This document shows positions 11,040-24,255 of a DNA stretch of 64,000 bases, piece by piece (the first letter of the stretch is position 1; each line of letters starts with the position of its first letter). The position numbers and the translations under genes are program-made. The notes beneath the pieces were generated by a model, which was not told the origin of the DNA, searched no databases, and was given only the letters and a program-made list of their open reading frames with translations. The DNA comes from Endomychus coccineus (taxonomy: Eukaryota > Arthropoda > Insecta > Coleoptera > Endomychidae), in the NCBI GenBank assembly GCA_958510875.1, contig OY294068.1, positions 84,848,043 through 84,912,042 on the forward strand, written 5' to 3'.

Positions 11040-11600
11040 ACAAATCTTGGTCCAATTTGAACCAATAATTATAATTTCTCAAGCGCTCTTGTAGCTTCTT
11101 GAATGCCACGGTGAGATGGCTCTGTTTCGTGCTGTTCGTGAGTATGTTATTTCCAATGATTACTTTCGACGATTTATTGAAATTGGGTTGTACTTCAGCT
11201 TCGCGTTCTTGTCGTTGAAATACATACAGAGGAAAGAGTCAGGTTTCATTCTCTCGCGTATAACGTTTCGAATCTATTCTTCACTGGTGTCTTTTGATAT
11301 GATAAGGATAAGTCTAGTATGATCGAATATTTTTTATCTACAATTTTTTTCTGATCTTTCAAGAGAACAACCACTTGTTTTTTGAAGGTGTTAATAGCTT
11401 ACTCGGTATATTTTACCTCTAAAATAAAATTTTCTTGACTAGTATGTAGTTTCTGTATCGTCATTATTATGTTCGTTATTAATGGGGACTTCTTGGTCGA
11501 AAACTCTCACAATGTCTTCGTTAGTGATATTGACTATCATTGAAGTATTGTCGTTTTCCATCGCATTCATTTTATTTTCCTCTTTTATATTTCATAGCTT
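11040..11600 (-). pseudogene. errantivirus pol relic: RNase H-integrase linker and integrase zinc-binding domain
   Basis: On the minus strand a segment near 11120 reads HETEPSHRGIQEATRALEK (the HRGI zinc-ligand motif). A frameshifted NYNYWFKLDQDL follows directly (the YYWP motif position), just before the foldback. Upstream, 11600-11160 encodes the acidic linker typical of errantivirus pol. RT and protease are missing, so a large internal deletion lies between here and gag. Confidence 0.65.
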
Positions 11601-12262
11601 AGTCGTATTCTTCCAATTACGGCAACTCGGAAGTGTTAGTAGTTGAATTCATGAGTTTTATTGGTTTTGTACATTTACTAGACACTTTGCTCTAAAAAAT
11701 CATTGTAGGAGTATAATCTTCTTCGTTATATTTTGTAGTGTCTAATAGATTATTGTCATAATGTAATTCGATGTGTATTCTCACAGTGTTCATCATTTAT
11801 TTCAAAAAGTTCTCCAGCATAAATGTTTGATGTGGGTAGGATTGCCCGAAGATGGTACGGAAGGTGTTGTTAGTAGATGTGCTCATTGGTGTAATTCTAT
11901 TATTCTGAGCAGAAGTAAAATTTGAACTATTATGTTGTTGATAATCCGTTTTGAATGTTTGATTATGATTTTGCGATCCCCTGGAATTCTGGAATTGGAA
12001 ATGAGATTTTGTGGATTTGTTGATTTAAAAGTAAGTCCTGGATTAAAATAAGGCACCAAATTTTGTTGCGGTCTCATAAATTGTTTCGGCTTCTGCGAAC
12101 CAAAATTATGGAGTTTATTAACTTTCTGAGAGGAGTTAATTTCTTTCTAATAAGTAGCAGTGAGCAAATACAATGCGGTTTCAAAATCAGCGGGATCTTT
12201 GGTTCCCATGAGAGGACCTAATGAATTTTACAATGCGTTTAATAGTGTTTCCAGGGCAACTG
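11601..12262 (-). pseudogene. probable errantivirus gag C-terminal relic
   Basis: Minus-strand pieces read TKDPADFETALYLLTATY, then MRPQQNLVPYFNPGLTF, a glutamine/proline/asparagine-rich tail like that of errantivirus gag. Stops interrupt it. The relic ends abruptly at 12262 where a dispersed repeat begins. Confidence 0.45.
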
Positions 12263-12330
12263 CACGCACATTCATCTAAAGTTCAATCGATTTGAATTGA
12301 GGAGTGTATGTATGAGTATTACTATGAATG
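12263..12330. repeat. dispersed repeat A, copy 1
   Basis: It starts CACGCACATTCATCTAA and contains GAATTGAGGAGTGTA and AGTATTACTATG. The same order recurs at 29707-29775. Its family is unknown. Confidence 0.6.
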
Positions 12331-13204
12331 TGATGTCTGGAGTTATAAATAAAATAACTTATTCGTTAAGAAAGTTATACAGGTTGGTAAAAAATTGAAT
12401 TATAGTCAAATTGGAAAGGTGTTTGACTCTTCTATTTTAAATAGAACGCTCTCCATGTTGCAACACGAAACGGTAGATTTTTTGAATGTCTATCGATGTG
12501 TATTAGGGTATCCTATACCTTACTCTAATAGTTTCTCAGATTTTCGGGTTGATTCAGATATCGCACGTAAACTTGGTATGTTTTCCCTTCAGCACAATTT
12601 ATTTTTATGGAAGGTGACTTTGTCTGACGATAAGTGTCATAGCGATTACCATTAATCTCTCGAAATATTGCATAATCCTCGTTTCTAAAAACATTCATAG
12701 ATTTGAAGAGTATTGAATTCAAGATAAAAAGTTATAGTAAAGAAGAAAGATTTGACATGATTTTTATACCGGGTGAATGTTATTAGAATTGTTTATTAGC
12801 CTCGAGAGTTCACTCAGAAGAATATCCGTCACGTAAAGATGTTTTTCAAAGACTATTACAAGTCTTTGGAAGAACTGAATCTGTAGTTTATGAAAAAGTA
12901 AGAGGTACAAAGTATATTACTGGCAACGAAGAGAATCAATTCACATTAATTGGATCAGTTATTGAAAATCCACATACGAGTCAGCGCCAAACTCATTTAC
13001 AAACTCGAATAATCAAGACCAGCATTCAGCGTATTTCAAAGGGACATACATTCCACCCATATCATGTACAGTTGCATCAAGAGCTTTTGGAAATAGATTT
13101 CGGCCGAAGAGTAGATTTTTGTAGACTATAATCTATTTCAGTTTTCACCATCCTGTATAACTTTTCAAACGAATGAGTATTTTCTTTATAACTCTGGACA
13201 TTAC
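12331..13204 (+). mobile_element. internally deleted mariner-superfamily transposon
   Basis: Imperfect terminal inverted repeats of about 63 bp: 12331-12393 (GATGTCTGGAGTTATAAA... ACAGG) and 13141-13204 (its inverse). Between them is a transposase relic covering only the N-terminal DNA-binding half. The DDE catalytic region is missing. Confidence 0.75.
12733..13127 (+). pseudogene. mariner-type transposase relic (N-terminal DNA-binding part)
   Basis: The reading YSKEERFDMIFIPGEC, then HSEEYPSRKDVFQRLLQVFG, then NPHTSQRQTHLQTRIIKTS and ISKGHTFHPYHVQLHQELL follows the paired helix-turn-helix part of the mariner-like transposases seen intact at 47612-48840 (there LLYPYHIKTVQDLL). Internal stops are present and the frame ends at FGRRVDFCR, before the first catalytic Asp. 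Confidence 0.7.
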
Positions 13205-13380
13205 TTTCGTGATGAGGCATAACACTTGATACGACACGTAGATGACTCATATTTTATAATTCTTTTAAATTTATGCTGTAATTTTATAAATCCTCAAATT
13301 TCTCGAAAACTATTTCAGATAGGTATAGGACATGTAACAGAACCTTCCTTTATTTCAGCTCTACAATCCAAATTTCAAAT

Positions 13381-13440
13381 ACAGGGTATTTCAATTGAGA
13401 AAGTATAACTCTGATATGTAATTTTTTTGAAATACCCTGT
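13381..13440. repeat. 14-bp perfect hairpin with transposon-end motif
   Basis: ACAGGGTATTTCAA (13381-13394) faces its exact inverse at 13427-13440 across a 32-bp loop. ACAGGGTRTTYC-like ends are common to IS630/Tc1/mariner-type insect elements, so this may be a minimal remnant of one. Confidence 0.6.
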
Positions 13441-14100
13441 ATATTGAAAAATATTTCTAAATTATGCCCACAAAGAGTTCACATAAGAGTATTAAATATT
13501 GCCGCGACATATTCAATCAAGCGTTTTCGTTTGAGACACCATGTATAGATTGGACCATTCTGTATATATACAATCACATCAATGAATAATATCTCAATAT
13601 TAGCCCTTGTTAGTTTATCCAATGCACAAGTGTTCAATTGGACACCACTTTGTCACCTCAAACTGATCATGAACCAGATGAGTGCATCTTTTGGAACAGT
13701 GGACCAAGTTCTACATTATGCACCTTCAATAGGTCTTAGTACAATGTCTTTATACTTTCCGAGCTCTCATCTTGGTGAATTTAACTCTCATGAGTTGATG
13801 AAGCCACACCAGTACCAACAGAGTACGTTTTCATATCACTACACTATGCCATGTAAATAAGACTAATTTCCAACATTATGTGAGTGATTTTCATTGGTAA
13901 TTCCTGGTATTGAACACGGAATTAAATCTGCATCAACACTTTTTATATTGATCAATTAACTTTGATTACATGGGTAATTTTCCCCGAGGAAATAACAACT
14001 ACGATATTTCGCTTCCAATATTATGAATTACCAAATTATAGCTTACATTCAGGAAGCTGAAATCTTATCGTTATGATTCTGAAAAAAAACTATTTTCCCG
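13441..14100. other. intergenic DNA upstream of OBP-A, nothing firmly recognised
   Basis: One unrecognised open frame of 92 codons (13582-13860) has no family resemblance I can name and no splice or promoter context. The rest is AT-rich. Confidence 0.3.
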
Positions 14101-14108
14101 ATCCAGAG

Positions 14109-14116
14109 TATAAAAG
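14109..14116 (+). promoter_or_regulatory. TATA box of OBP-A
   Basis: TATAAAAG lies 60 bp upstream of the start codon. A plausible initiator (TTTCACC, about 14136-14142) is 27-33 bp downstream. Confidence 0.75.
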
Positions 14117-14175
14117 CAATGGCACTCATATTGGTTTCACCATACGAAGTAAGATCTACTTTGAAATAAGAAACC

Positions 14176-16021
14176 ATGATGAAATCATCCATGTTGATAC
14201 TCATACTTATGCTCGTATCTGTTTTGTTTTGTGCGGATGATCATATGGTAAGTTCATACGTCGTATTCTCTGAGTAGCTGACCATCTGCACTTCACTTCG
14301 ATTATGCCATTCCGAACAGAATAGTGATCAGTAGTTCAAAAAGATAATCAGACTTTGTCTTGTATTATGATTAATGTCGTAGAAGGAAGAACTAGACAAA
14401 ATCCACCAATTCAAATCAGTCTCATTTAGACACGTTACTCACTTCACCAACATCAGAATTTTTCAGAATATTCTAGTAGAAGAATTGATACATTTTATTA
14501 CCACCTTCTCACATACTATAAATTTTCAAATGCACAACAAATGCGGTTACTAACTTGGTTGACCTCTCTTCATAAGTCATAAAACAAATTGCGGGCCCTT
14601 CTACGTATTAAATTTCTAATTATACTGTAATACTGACTTGAATTAAAACGGTAACTCTCAGTATTACGTCAGCAATTTATCTGATATGTCCAAATGAGAA
14701 GTACCTCGATACAGTAAAAAAACGATTGAAGTTTCAACAAACACGTTACCTCGGTATTTTACGTGAGTTACATGTAAAAAGTACATTATCTAAATCAATT
14801 TTTATTACATCTCAGAATGTTGGCGGTCAGAGGCAAATTTCCAAAACATGAGCTATGGGAAATAATGGGAGGGAAACTTCAGGAAGAAGAGCGTCCATCG
14901 CATCCATATAACAATATTGACATAATATGGTATCTAGCAACCTATCTTCATTCGGTTTGTGAGCCCAAAAAGGACGGCGAAGGGCAATACGTTTCCGTGG
15001 GAAACAAATGAATACAACTAGCTGTTGCACGCAATAATATATATTTACATATTTGTTTTTCTTGGGAGTAGCGGCTAATTGAAACACGTAGATTATACAC
15101 CCATCTTTACTACTACTCCCAAGAAAAATAAACTTAAATTGAACAATACAAATCCTCATCCTCAGAATACATCATTAGATTGAACTAAACTAGTAAATGC
15201 AGCGAATGTTTTTGTGGGTTGAAATACCATATTTCATTTACGGAGGGTGCATTTTGCATATCTACATTTCAAGTAGTCTTCATATTCCTACAGGTTCTCA
15301 TGTTTGGGATTTGAATCTAGTTTTGGATAAACCGTTCCTCATCTCCTCGGAGACTACTTATATCACTGAAGAAATTTCACCTATTGAGATATTGTATGAA
15401 AAAGACTAAAAGGGTTCACAATTGAGGATGTACTATCACACTAATGAGTACGAAATAATCACCCTTATCCACTGGAAAAACCATTGAATAATTCAACTAT
15501 TTTTAGTGGATGATGGTTATATAACTTCTTACTCTCAATATTGTATGAAGTGTTGAAAATGTAGAGTTCTGGACTATTTTAGTATTTCAATTAGATATGA
15601 GAGGATGATCCCCAAGAGTCTTAACTGTGGATAGCATGTCATTTTGGTCTTACACATTATTTCAGATGTATTGGCTTGTTTTCAGATTCCACGTGCAGAA
15701 TTCATAGAAAGAAGGAAAACATTCTTAAGAGAATGTATGTTGGAAAAAAACGTAGAACCTGATGAAGAATTATTGAGTAAAAAGATCCGTCTCGTCGACC
15801 CAATATTTTCTGATTATAGAGTTTGTCTTGCCTTGAAGATAGGTTATATAAATGGAAATGGAGACGTCCAACAAAAGAAAATAAAAGAAGATATTTCTAA
15901 GCTATTCCATAACGATATTGGTGAAAAAGTTCTTACTGAATGTATTGGTCAGAAAGAAACTCGAGAAGAAACAGTAAATTTTATGTTCAACTGTATGTAT
16001 AAAATTATTCCACCACATTAG
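14176..16021 (+). CDS. Minus-C odorant-binding protein (OBP-A), two exons
   Basis: PBP/GOBP-family secreted carrier of small hydrophobic ligands. Exon 1 is 14176-14247 (24 codons: MMKSSMLILILMLVSVLFCA is a signal peptide, then DDHM), followed by donor GTAAGT. Exon 2 is 15686-16021, after acceptor TTTTCAG, and starts IPRAEFIERR. The 1438-bp intron is phase 0 and the product is 135 aa. Cysteines fall at 41, 71, 110 and 127 (spacing X29-X38-X16). These match C1, C3, C4 and C6 of classic OBPs; the C2 and C5 positions are not cysteine, which defines the Minus-C subfamily. The start was chosen because two adjacent ATGs precede the signal peptide and a TATA box sits 60 bp upstream. The frame is intact. 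No AATAAA lies close after the stop. OBP-B has the same exon plan. Confidence 0.9.
15056..15128. repeat. 16-bp perfect inverted repeat in OBP-A intron
   Basis: TTTTTCTTGGGAGTAG (15056-15071) pairs with its exact inverse at 15113-15128 around a 41-bp loop. It may be a small MITE core or only an intronic hairpin. Confidence 0.7.
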
Positions 16022-16325
16022 TGGATGGATTTTGTTACAAGTTGATATAGAAGCTTGGAGTGGAAATTAGAAATGAGATTAAATCTACGTTTACTCACTT
16101 ATTTGACTTTTACTGGAATTACTGAGAGAATCTTTTGGTTTATTTTCCTCTCACAACCTCTCCATACTAAGGCAACGCTTGCGAATTGTAGTTTCAATTT
16201 ATGGTTACTCATGGATGTTTTTACAATGATTCTGAGAAATTTCACATGATTAAAATTATTCATATCCCATTACTAATCAAATTTCCTTGCTGTAGATATA
16301 CATTTTTTTTTCAATAATATATATA

Positions 16326-16330
<5 letters not shown>

Positions 16331-16389
<59 letters not shown>
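16331..16389 (-). repeat. (TA)n microsatellite, probable SINE tail
   Basis: A pure TA run at the 3' side of the minus-strand tRNA-derived SINE that follows at higher coordinates. Confidence 0.9.
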
Positions 16390-16391
<2 letters not shown>

Positions 16392-16559
16392 CTTAAGAGA
16401 TATAGAATTAAATTTTCTGAATTATGAAGATAACTTAGATAATTTAACATAGGATTATAAAGATGAATAAACGAAAAGATTGAACCATACGCGGGATTCG
16501 AACCCACATTTCTGGATTTCTAGTCCAGGGTGTTTACCAATTACACCACTTCGGTCCTG
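16390..16559 (-). mobile_element. tRNA-derived SINE with (TA)n tail
   Basis: The minus-strand head (16559-16483) folds like a tRNA. It has an A-box-like GTGGTGTAATTGG, a D-arm, an anticodon stem CTGGA/TCCAG with loop CTAGAAA (AGA at the anticodon position), and a T-arm GTGGG/CCCGC with GGGTTCGAATCCC as B box. The acceptor stem has two wobbles and a mismatch, and a non-tRNA body of about 90 bp continues into the (TA)n run. A diverged second head at 29900-29975 shows this is a repeat family, not a lone tRNA gene. Confidence 0.7.
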
Positions 16560-18540
16560 TTAGATTTTTATATTTTTGTAAATATAAACCTCTGAAAGGA
16601 TATAGTAGATCATTGAAGCTATTGCACCTCAACAGCTAACATCGTCACGAGTCTCAACGACCAAAGTCAGGTAAAATGAACTTTGTGATTTTTATGTTAT
16701 AGAATATAAAATTTCTTGTTGATAATATGTACACACATATTGGAACATTACTATTTTCAGAAGTAGCTTCCTTTTTTCAATAAGGCAATAAATGAATAGC
16801 AAAAAACGATGTTGAAGTATCATGTATACACATGGTACGGTAGTTTTTATGTTTTAATCAATAATCTTATTTCATACATCGACTCATTAGTGAATCACAA
16901 GTGGTAATTTTGAAAGAGCCATCATTTCACTTACCCAAGCATTTTAAAATTTTAAGATCTTTGGAAGCTGCATCACTGTAATATGTAGCGGGATATATAG
17001 TAAAATGAAAACTAAAATCGCCTATAATTGTATAGCTTGTATACATTGTATTTAATGTATTAGGAAGAGAAGGGGAAAATGACGATTTTAACTTGTTAAT
17101 TAGATCTAGAGAATATGGTGATGAACAAAAAGTTGAAAGGCTAAAGTACTGCAATTTTGAATTCATAAAAAATTTGGTGATGTGCTGTTATATTCTGATA
17201 TTTATGCTATCCAAAATTGCCCACACTAAGAATATTTTTGAAAAAATAACAAACATTATTAAAGTATCAGTGAATTTCAACTTCATCAAATGAGAACATC
17301 CAAAAAGGTTGGAGAATTCTGTTATTGAACATTTTTTCCGGCTTATAATATACAATTTATATGTATATTTTATTTATTTCTTTTTTAACACGTTGAATGC
17401 CAACATCAAAAACCATATGAAAAAAATCAACCTACTTCCACACCGATATCCTGAAAATTACTTTGGCAGTCGTCAGCGTGTTAAGTCATTTCTATTGTTT
17501 TTGATGTTTAATTGTATATATATGTATATTTCATATATTTCTAATCTAACTCTGTTGTGAAATGAAAACTATTGGTAAGAACCATCGACTTACATTTCCT
17601 ATTTAAATTGTAATAAAAGAAAATTTGCAGTTATGCGCTGTGTGCTTGAATTTCCCTTCAAAGCATCACTTAATAGTCTGCTATTCCGCGCGCGGCGCTC
17701 TTATCGCGATTTCGGTACCTAACACGGAACATTTCATTCTACGGAGTGGAGTTATCTATGTGTTTAATGTACATTCGGAGATCAGCTAGTAATATTCAGA
17801 AAAGGACTAGTAGATTCAGAAATTACCACCGAAAACATTCTGAACTAGAGACCTCAAGAGAGTGATCTTACTGCTCATTGGGGATTCTTCCCCGAATTGT
17901 AGATTGATTCTCGAGAAAGAGGACGCATTACAAATACCAGGGACAATACCTGAGACCTTCAGTTAGATTTTTCAGCTTGAACTAATTCCAGTTAATTCAA
18001 CTTGATAGTTCCTTATGAGGTTCTTTGGTACGAAGGATGGTTTCGCTAAATCAGAGTTGTTCCAGAATTTCAATCAGAGTTGTTATTTTCGGTGTTTTTC
18101 CAAGTTAAGTTCAATAATACTTTCAAATCAGTTCATTTAATTTCGATCCCCTGAGTTCATCCTGGTTGGTATCAATTTAATAATCTTAGTTCAGTTCTCT
18201 TTAGGTTTATTTTATTTCGGTACAGATTTTGATCTGAGTTTTCATTGTTATATAGTACAAATTCTGATAGTATATGAGGTTGGAAATTTTGTTAAGATTG
18301 ATGAAAATGTGAATTAGTAACATGGAAAAAGTTTATCAGTCAATACTATGACATTCAAACATCTAACGTAATTCCTACAAAGAAGTTGAAGCATTGAAGG
18401 AGCAACTTGAACAACTTACATCAAAATCTTTTAACAAATTACCCCACCTTCATACATCAATTATGCTGGTACCATCAATTTCGAACAACACAAATCTAGA
18501 AAATGAGTAGTACCTTGCTCTCTCAAACAGGAAAATGATG
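16560..18540. other. AT-rich DNA; possible 5' end of the gypsy relic downstream
   Basis: No gene was recognised. A GC-rich patch CCGCGCGCGGCGC near 17686 and the text up to about 18350 may belong to the LTR/leader of the gypsy element whose pol starts near 18560, but I see no clear LTR ends. Confidence 0.3.
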
Positions 18541-18559
18541 TAGCTAGCAAATGAAGATG

Positions 18560-20955
18560 GGCAATGTTGATAGTGTTTACGGTGGTGGCCGCTTATTTTT
18601 TATTATTGATAAAATTAGTAAACTGTTCTCTTTAGTAAATAGTGGTTCTCAGTCAAGGTTTTGCCATCAACATTAATGATCTGCAAAATAAACAATTAGT
18701 TATTTATTATTCTTTTTATGACGATAGATTTTGGTTTGGGGAAAACATTTCAATGGACATTTGTTGTAGCCAATATCAAACAAGCTATCTCAGGAGCACA
18801 TTTTTCAGTCACTTAAGTCTTTAGTATCTGGTTCCACACATTCACGACTCATCTAACTTAGAAGAAACAATATTTTTTTCAAAAATTGATCGAAATAAGC
18901 CATTTTTTTTACTGGAGGTATTCGGCACAAACATTCCAACGAAAAATGGATGAAGTGAAACGTAATCTTGATTATCGTTTTCCTTACCTTGATCGTATAT
19001 CAATAGCAAGAGAAACTTGATCTGAACATAAAAAACATTTACCTATACTTTTTGGAAGACTTCAAACTCATGGTGTAATTTGAAATATGGATGAATGTAA
19101 ATTTGGAGGATCAGAATATCTTCTTGGTCATGAAATTAGCAGCAAATTTTCATGAAAAAGTACTTGTTAGCTGTCATACATTTCCCCCAACCTGAGGAAT
19201 TGAAAAAATGGAAAGAATTCTTAGGACTCGATCAACTTTCACTATCGTTTCATTCTATTAGTTATTATTGTGCTGAAATTTCAATTCGTTCAAGTAAATA
19301 AGGTATTATCAGGAAGAAAGAGTTCTTTTCATACCTTGACCGCACGAGAGGGAAACCTATGATGTTCGGAGAACATCGTGTGAGCCATCAGTGGAATGTC
19401 GAGTACGGAGGTACGTCAAGGTTTGGAGGTTATATGCATCGGAAAAGACCTCACTAGGCAGAGAGTTCCACAATTTCTTCGTTCGATAGAAAAATGAGGT
19501 CTGGTAGGAAGTTCGACAGGTCTCGATCTTGACAATGAAGGGGTGACTAGCTTGAGCTCGTATTCTCCACATATCTGTATGCTCTCGTGGTGGAACGACA
19601 GATGATATTTCTCTTGATATAGACTTCGTCTGCACTTGAATCTTTTGAAGATATCGAAACTACCACAACAAAATGAAGTTTTTATATTTTCCGAATGTTA
19701 ATGCTGGAAAATGCATCATTATGGTTGATGCTTCGACAATAGCTGTTGGAGCAGAGCTTCACCAAAATGTAGATAGTTCTTTGTATGTTATTTCGTTTTT
19801 TTTTCAAACAATTAAAACCTGCTTAGACCTGATATAGCACTCTTGGCCATCAAACATGACCATCATTTTGTGGAAGGGAATCAATTTTCCACCTATATTG
19901 ATCATAAACTACTAACATACTTGATTTCCTCATCGTCTTCGGAATGTAATCCTAGTGAACCTCATTTCTTCATTAACAATATTTTTTTTCATATTTAAGG
20001 AAGTAAGAATATAGTGGCTCTTTCAAAAATTGAATAGGGATTCTTATATTCCACAATAACTGATCGATCAGATTTTGATACATTAACTGTAGAAAAAGAT
20101 ATAGATGATGAACAAAAAATTCACAATTAAATTCCTCAGAACTTCCTTTTTACAATAGAAAACTGATTTGAGAATAGTGTCCCGGAAAGACAAGACATAC
20201 GTTCCTAAATAATCACATTAACCAATTTCAATATATAACATTCTCTATCATATCCAGGTATTAGATTTCCATAAAAACTGATGAATAATTTATCGTTTGA
20301 TTTGGCTTGCCATAAAGAAAATTTTTTAGGCATACCAAGTTCTCATTTGGAGAGTTTAACAGCACTTCAAATGGATTTGATATTATTCATGTCGATATTG
20401 TAGGTCCTTCATCAAGGTCCCATGGTTCCTCTTATTGATTGATAGATTTATTTGTTGGCCTAATGTCTTCCCAAAACCCGACATTTGAATGGGTCTCTTG
20501 TTTTGGAGTTTCATCTACAATAATCACGGATAGAGGAACACAATTCGAATCAAAATTATCAAATGAACTAATGAAACTATTAGCTGAATACAAATTACCT
20601 CGCATCATACAATTTCTAATGGTATCACCCTAAAGCAAGTGTTATGGGCTACAAATACTGCCGCTGGAATTGAAATAATATTCTTCTTATTTTATTAAGG
20701 TTTCAAAATGTTGGAGTCCCGCTTGCTTCGGTTATTAATACAGACCATATAGACTGTTTCACATGGTAAGTTCAACGATCAAATATTATCTGGGAAGCTG
20801 TTCAAATGTCTCAATACATTTGAATGTTCTTCAAGTAGTTTGCAAGTGGTTGGCAAAGTTGAGTTTAGCTTCGGAATATTGTGGAATTGGGATAGTATTC
20901 TTCACTGTGAGACAACTATTGATTGTTTTTCTTTCAAAGTTCAGTTCAGAGTAAA
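18560..20955 (+). pseudogene. Ty3/gypsy pol relic (protease, RT, RNase H, integrase)
   Basis: Domains appear in order with many stops. The aspartic protease reads FFIIDKISKLFSLVNSGSQS (catalytic DTG/DSG degraded to NSG, ~18594-18655). The RT end reads KKHLPILFGRLQTHGV, then NMDECKFGG and LLGHEISSKF (~19030-19155). RNase H has IIMVDASTIAVGAELHQNV (~19716-19770). The integrase has FDIIHVDIVGPSSRSHGSSY (~20380-20437) and STIITDRGTQFESKLSNELM (20513-20572), two of the catalytic acidic residues. The LTRs are not clear; AATAAACTTCC near 21120 may mark the 3' LTR. Confidence 0.85.
19325..19650 (-). mobile_element. 3' end fragment of a non-LTR retrotransposon inserted in the gypsy relic
   Basis: On the minus strand (19635-19357) the frame reads ASHPFIVKIETCRTSYQTSF, then RTKKLWNSLPSEVF and YNLQTL. 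This is the conserved C-terminal tail after the RT of Jockey/CR1-type LINEs (...SFFPRTxxLWNSLPxxVF...). The gypsy RNase H resumes immediately after it. 5' truncation is typical of LINE insertion. Confidence 0.8.
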
Positions 20956-21179
20956 AGTATAAGTATATCTCCACAATAATACCTTAACCTTGCTTATACG
21001 AATCTAATTAATTTGTAAATAGTATCAAAGAGAAGTTTGTGAAGTGTTATGTGTAACTGTGCTACATATAAATACAACAATTCATCTGGATATTGAATAA
21101 TAACTCTCTAAATACTGCAAATAAACTTCCATTTCATTGACAACTTATAGTAAATAACAAAAAGACCTGTTATTTATCT
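20956..21179. other. short AT-rich gap, possible gypsy 3' LTR remnant
   Basis: A TATAAATA-like run near 21067 and AATAAAC at 21120 are compatible with an LTR. Nothing else was seen. Confidence 0.3.
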
Positions 21180-24100
21180 AGTACTATATTTTATCTGTAG
21201 TTATTTCTTTGTGTGATTCCTCGTAATTCATTTTTCACCATGGCAATCAGATGTTTCAAATGCAAAGTGGAATTTGAGGCGAATGGATAATTTTTTGAAT
21301 GTGACTCATGTAGGAGACCCATTCATACCAAGCTTGCTCAAAGTTATGCTCCAGAGAATTGAAATGTATGCAGTTGAGAAGGCGAAAATTACAGTTTCTT
21401 TCATGTTAACAAGAACAAGTTGAATTTGTAAGATTAGGGGAATCATTAGCAAACAAAACACGTCCTATCAAAGTGATACCAGAATCACCAGACGATGCAA
21501 AATATGTTCTCAAAAAGTCTAAATCCAAGTCTAAAAATCTGTAGCGACCAGACCAGAGCTCAGAGATAGTACCATCAAAGGGTAAAAGCAGAATAACAAA
21601 ACTTGATCGAAAACGGTGTTAACTCAAAAACAATAAGATATATGAATAATAAACCCATGATTGTCAACAAAACTTCGAATGATCCTTCAAAAAAGTAGAA
21701 TCTAATCCCAATATGCAACTGAACACAGACATTATATACCTGAATATTCAAAACTTTCTTAGAAACGAGAATCAACTACAAGAAAGTCTAGTCTGCTACA
21801 ACCCAAGAATTATATAACTAAGTGAATAACCGATGATATCGAAGAAACTGAACTGAAAATCACCAACTACAATATACTACGCTGTGACTCAAAAAGTCGA
21901 CATACAGGTACTCTGTCTATAAAACTTATATACTAGAAGGAAATTACTGGAACTAAATTTTGAAGATTAAACTCAAGCTTCTTATTTTGTCGGATGTGCT
22001 TATCACGCACCTTCAGGATCTGATGCAAAATTTTTAGATGACTTTGAAGATGTCTGTGATAATTTATTTTCGACAAAACTTCATTGTATTTTAGTGAGCG
22101 ACTCAGATCTGAGCTACTCTGATGATTGTTTTTATGTTTCTAGATTGTGAAAGTATGGTATCTCGCAAATAATAATCAGTGAAACAGCTAGAGTTACTAA
22201 CCAGAGCGAAACGCTCATTAGATTATTTCTTAACGAACGAGAGTAGGTGTGGAGCTTCTGTGCACTTATATCCAACACTCAACAATCACTGTTAACTCCG
22301 CTAATATCAATGATGAAGAAAATCAAACAATAAGAAAATATAGAAGCTTCAGTAAATATAGTTTGGGCTTCATAAAAAATGAACTTGATATCAAGTGAAT
22401 GGTCACTAGATCCTACTGATAGTGAGATTATTTATCAAGGAATAGTGAATAATTGTGAAGCAGTTATTGATGACATTTTTTCAATTCGTAATTGTAGTCA
22501 TAACAGTCATTTGCCATGATTTGATGATGAAGTTTACTGTAAAATTAAGGATCGTGAGCGGGCATACAAAGCCTTTCGAAACAGAGAACAAAATAACTGG
22601 GAAACATTCAAGAAATTGAAAAATGATGTTGTTGATGTGTTGAGAAGAAGAAAAGATCAATTTTATTTTGAAAAATCGATTGGTATAGAAATAACTCTGA
22701 ACAAATGTGGAAAACTCTCAAAAAACTAGTTAAAAGCAACGACATTAGACTTTCCAAATTAATCACAGTTTGAAAAAATTGGCGAACTTTTATTACTAAG
22801 AGACGATTTTGGAATGTCATATAGCTTCAACGGTTATTTTGTAGGAAGCATAAATGAGATAGTTGAATGTATCGACTATATAGACTCATGGTGCAATAAA
22901 AACTATACCTTATACAAAACTCTCTCACAATTCAGATTGCTTTCATTAACAGACCTACGTAAAATTATATTTTCCTTGATTAGTAAGTGCACTATACACG
23001 AAATCCTCAACTCCAGAATATTTAAACAAGTTTTCGAGGCTATCGGTCATGTTATATTGCAACTTATCAATACTTGAAACTGGTCTCAAATACCTGAAAG
23101 ATTGAAAAGTAGTATTATTGTTCCGATACCTAAAATTCGTCGTACTATTAAAGTTAACAAATTGAGATCCATCAACGATTTACCGATTTGAGAAGGTACT
23201 AGAAATAGAAATATATGATCGAATCATTGAATACGTTGAAAAAATACCACATTTTAATCAATATCTAATCGCGATTTCACCAAATGCACTCGTGCTAGTC
23301 ATCAGTACACCTATCTCTAAATAAATTCAAAACTCAACTGAATAATGATAAGTTTATTGTGACTGCATTCCTTGACCTCAAAAGAGGGCACAGTGTACAA
23401 TTGGTTATCTAATTATTTGACCAATGGAAAACCACGAGTTAGAGTGAAAGATATATTCCCTCGTGAAATTGAATATGATGTTGAAGTACCCCAGGGAAAT
23501 ATTTCAGATCTCCTCCTGTTCATACTATAGTTAAATGACATGCCATTGTTTGTTGATTGTGATTTTATGAACTTTTTTGCGGATGATACACTATTAGCAT
23601 GCAGCGATGAGAACCTAGAAATGACTATTTGAAAAATGAATACTACTTTAGTAAGTGTCAACAAGTATTTGAAAATGAATAAACTCAAGCTCATTGTATT
23701 GAAAGCAAAAGCGATGATGATCATCACCAAATTTATATACAGCCAAATAGACTCAAAAAATATTAATCTCAACATTGATGATGAAAGAATTGAAGTAGTG
23801 AATACAACTAAATATCTGGGATTCCATATGAATAACATTCTATAGGTTGATGAACATTTTGAGTATATTCATAAGAAAGTTTGAAAGAAATGATTCTTTT
23901 TTCCTAGAATTGTCAATAATCTTCCAACCGAGTCAAGAATCACAGTTTACAAGTCAATTGTTCAGCCACACTTCGATCCTATATATATTCAATCAGAATA
24001 AATTGTCTCAACTCCAAAAACTTCAGAAGCGTGGTATGACGATCATTTTGAAGTTCGGTAGAAGGATACTCCTATTACTATTATGCTTAATGTTTAAATT

Positions 24101-24255
24101 GGCAATCTATGTTCCAAAGTTTTAGTTCACCATGATATTTGTATACATAATATTGAACAAATTGAGACCATCTCATTTCAAACAGTACATTGTCTTCCAT
24201 CATGATATTCATCACCACTTCACTCGAAATGATAATAATTTATATACATACGATT

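Noticed and set aside
13582..13860. 92-codon frame as a host gene
   Set aside because: No recognisable family, no promoter, Kozak-like context or splice partner; kept only as a remark.
14817..15159. Overlapping frames in the OBP-A intron as an extra exon
   Set aside because: The two-exon model gives a full-length OBP with correct cysteine spacing. These frames have no OBP residues or good splice sites.
16483..16559. A genuine tRNA gene (AGA anticodon, serine-like)
   Set aside because: The acceptor stem is imperfect, the long variable arm of serine tRNA is missing, there is a non-tRNA body with a (TA)n tail, and a diverged sister copy exists at 29900. A SINE fits better.
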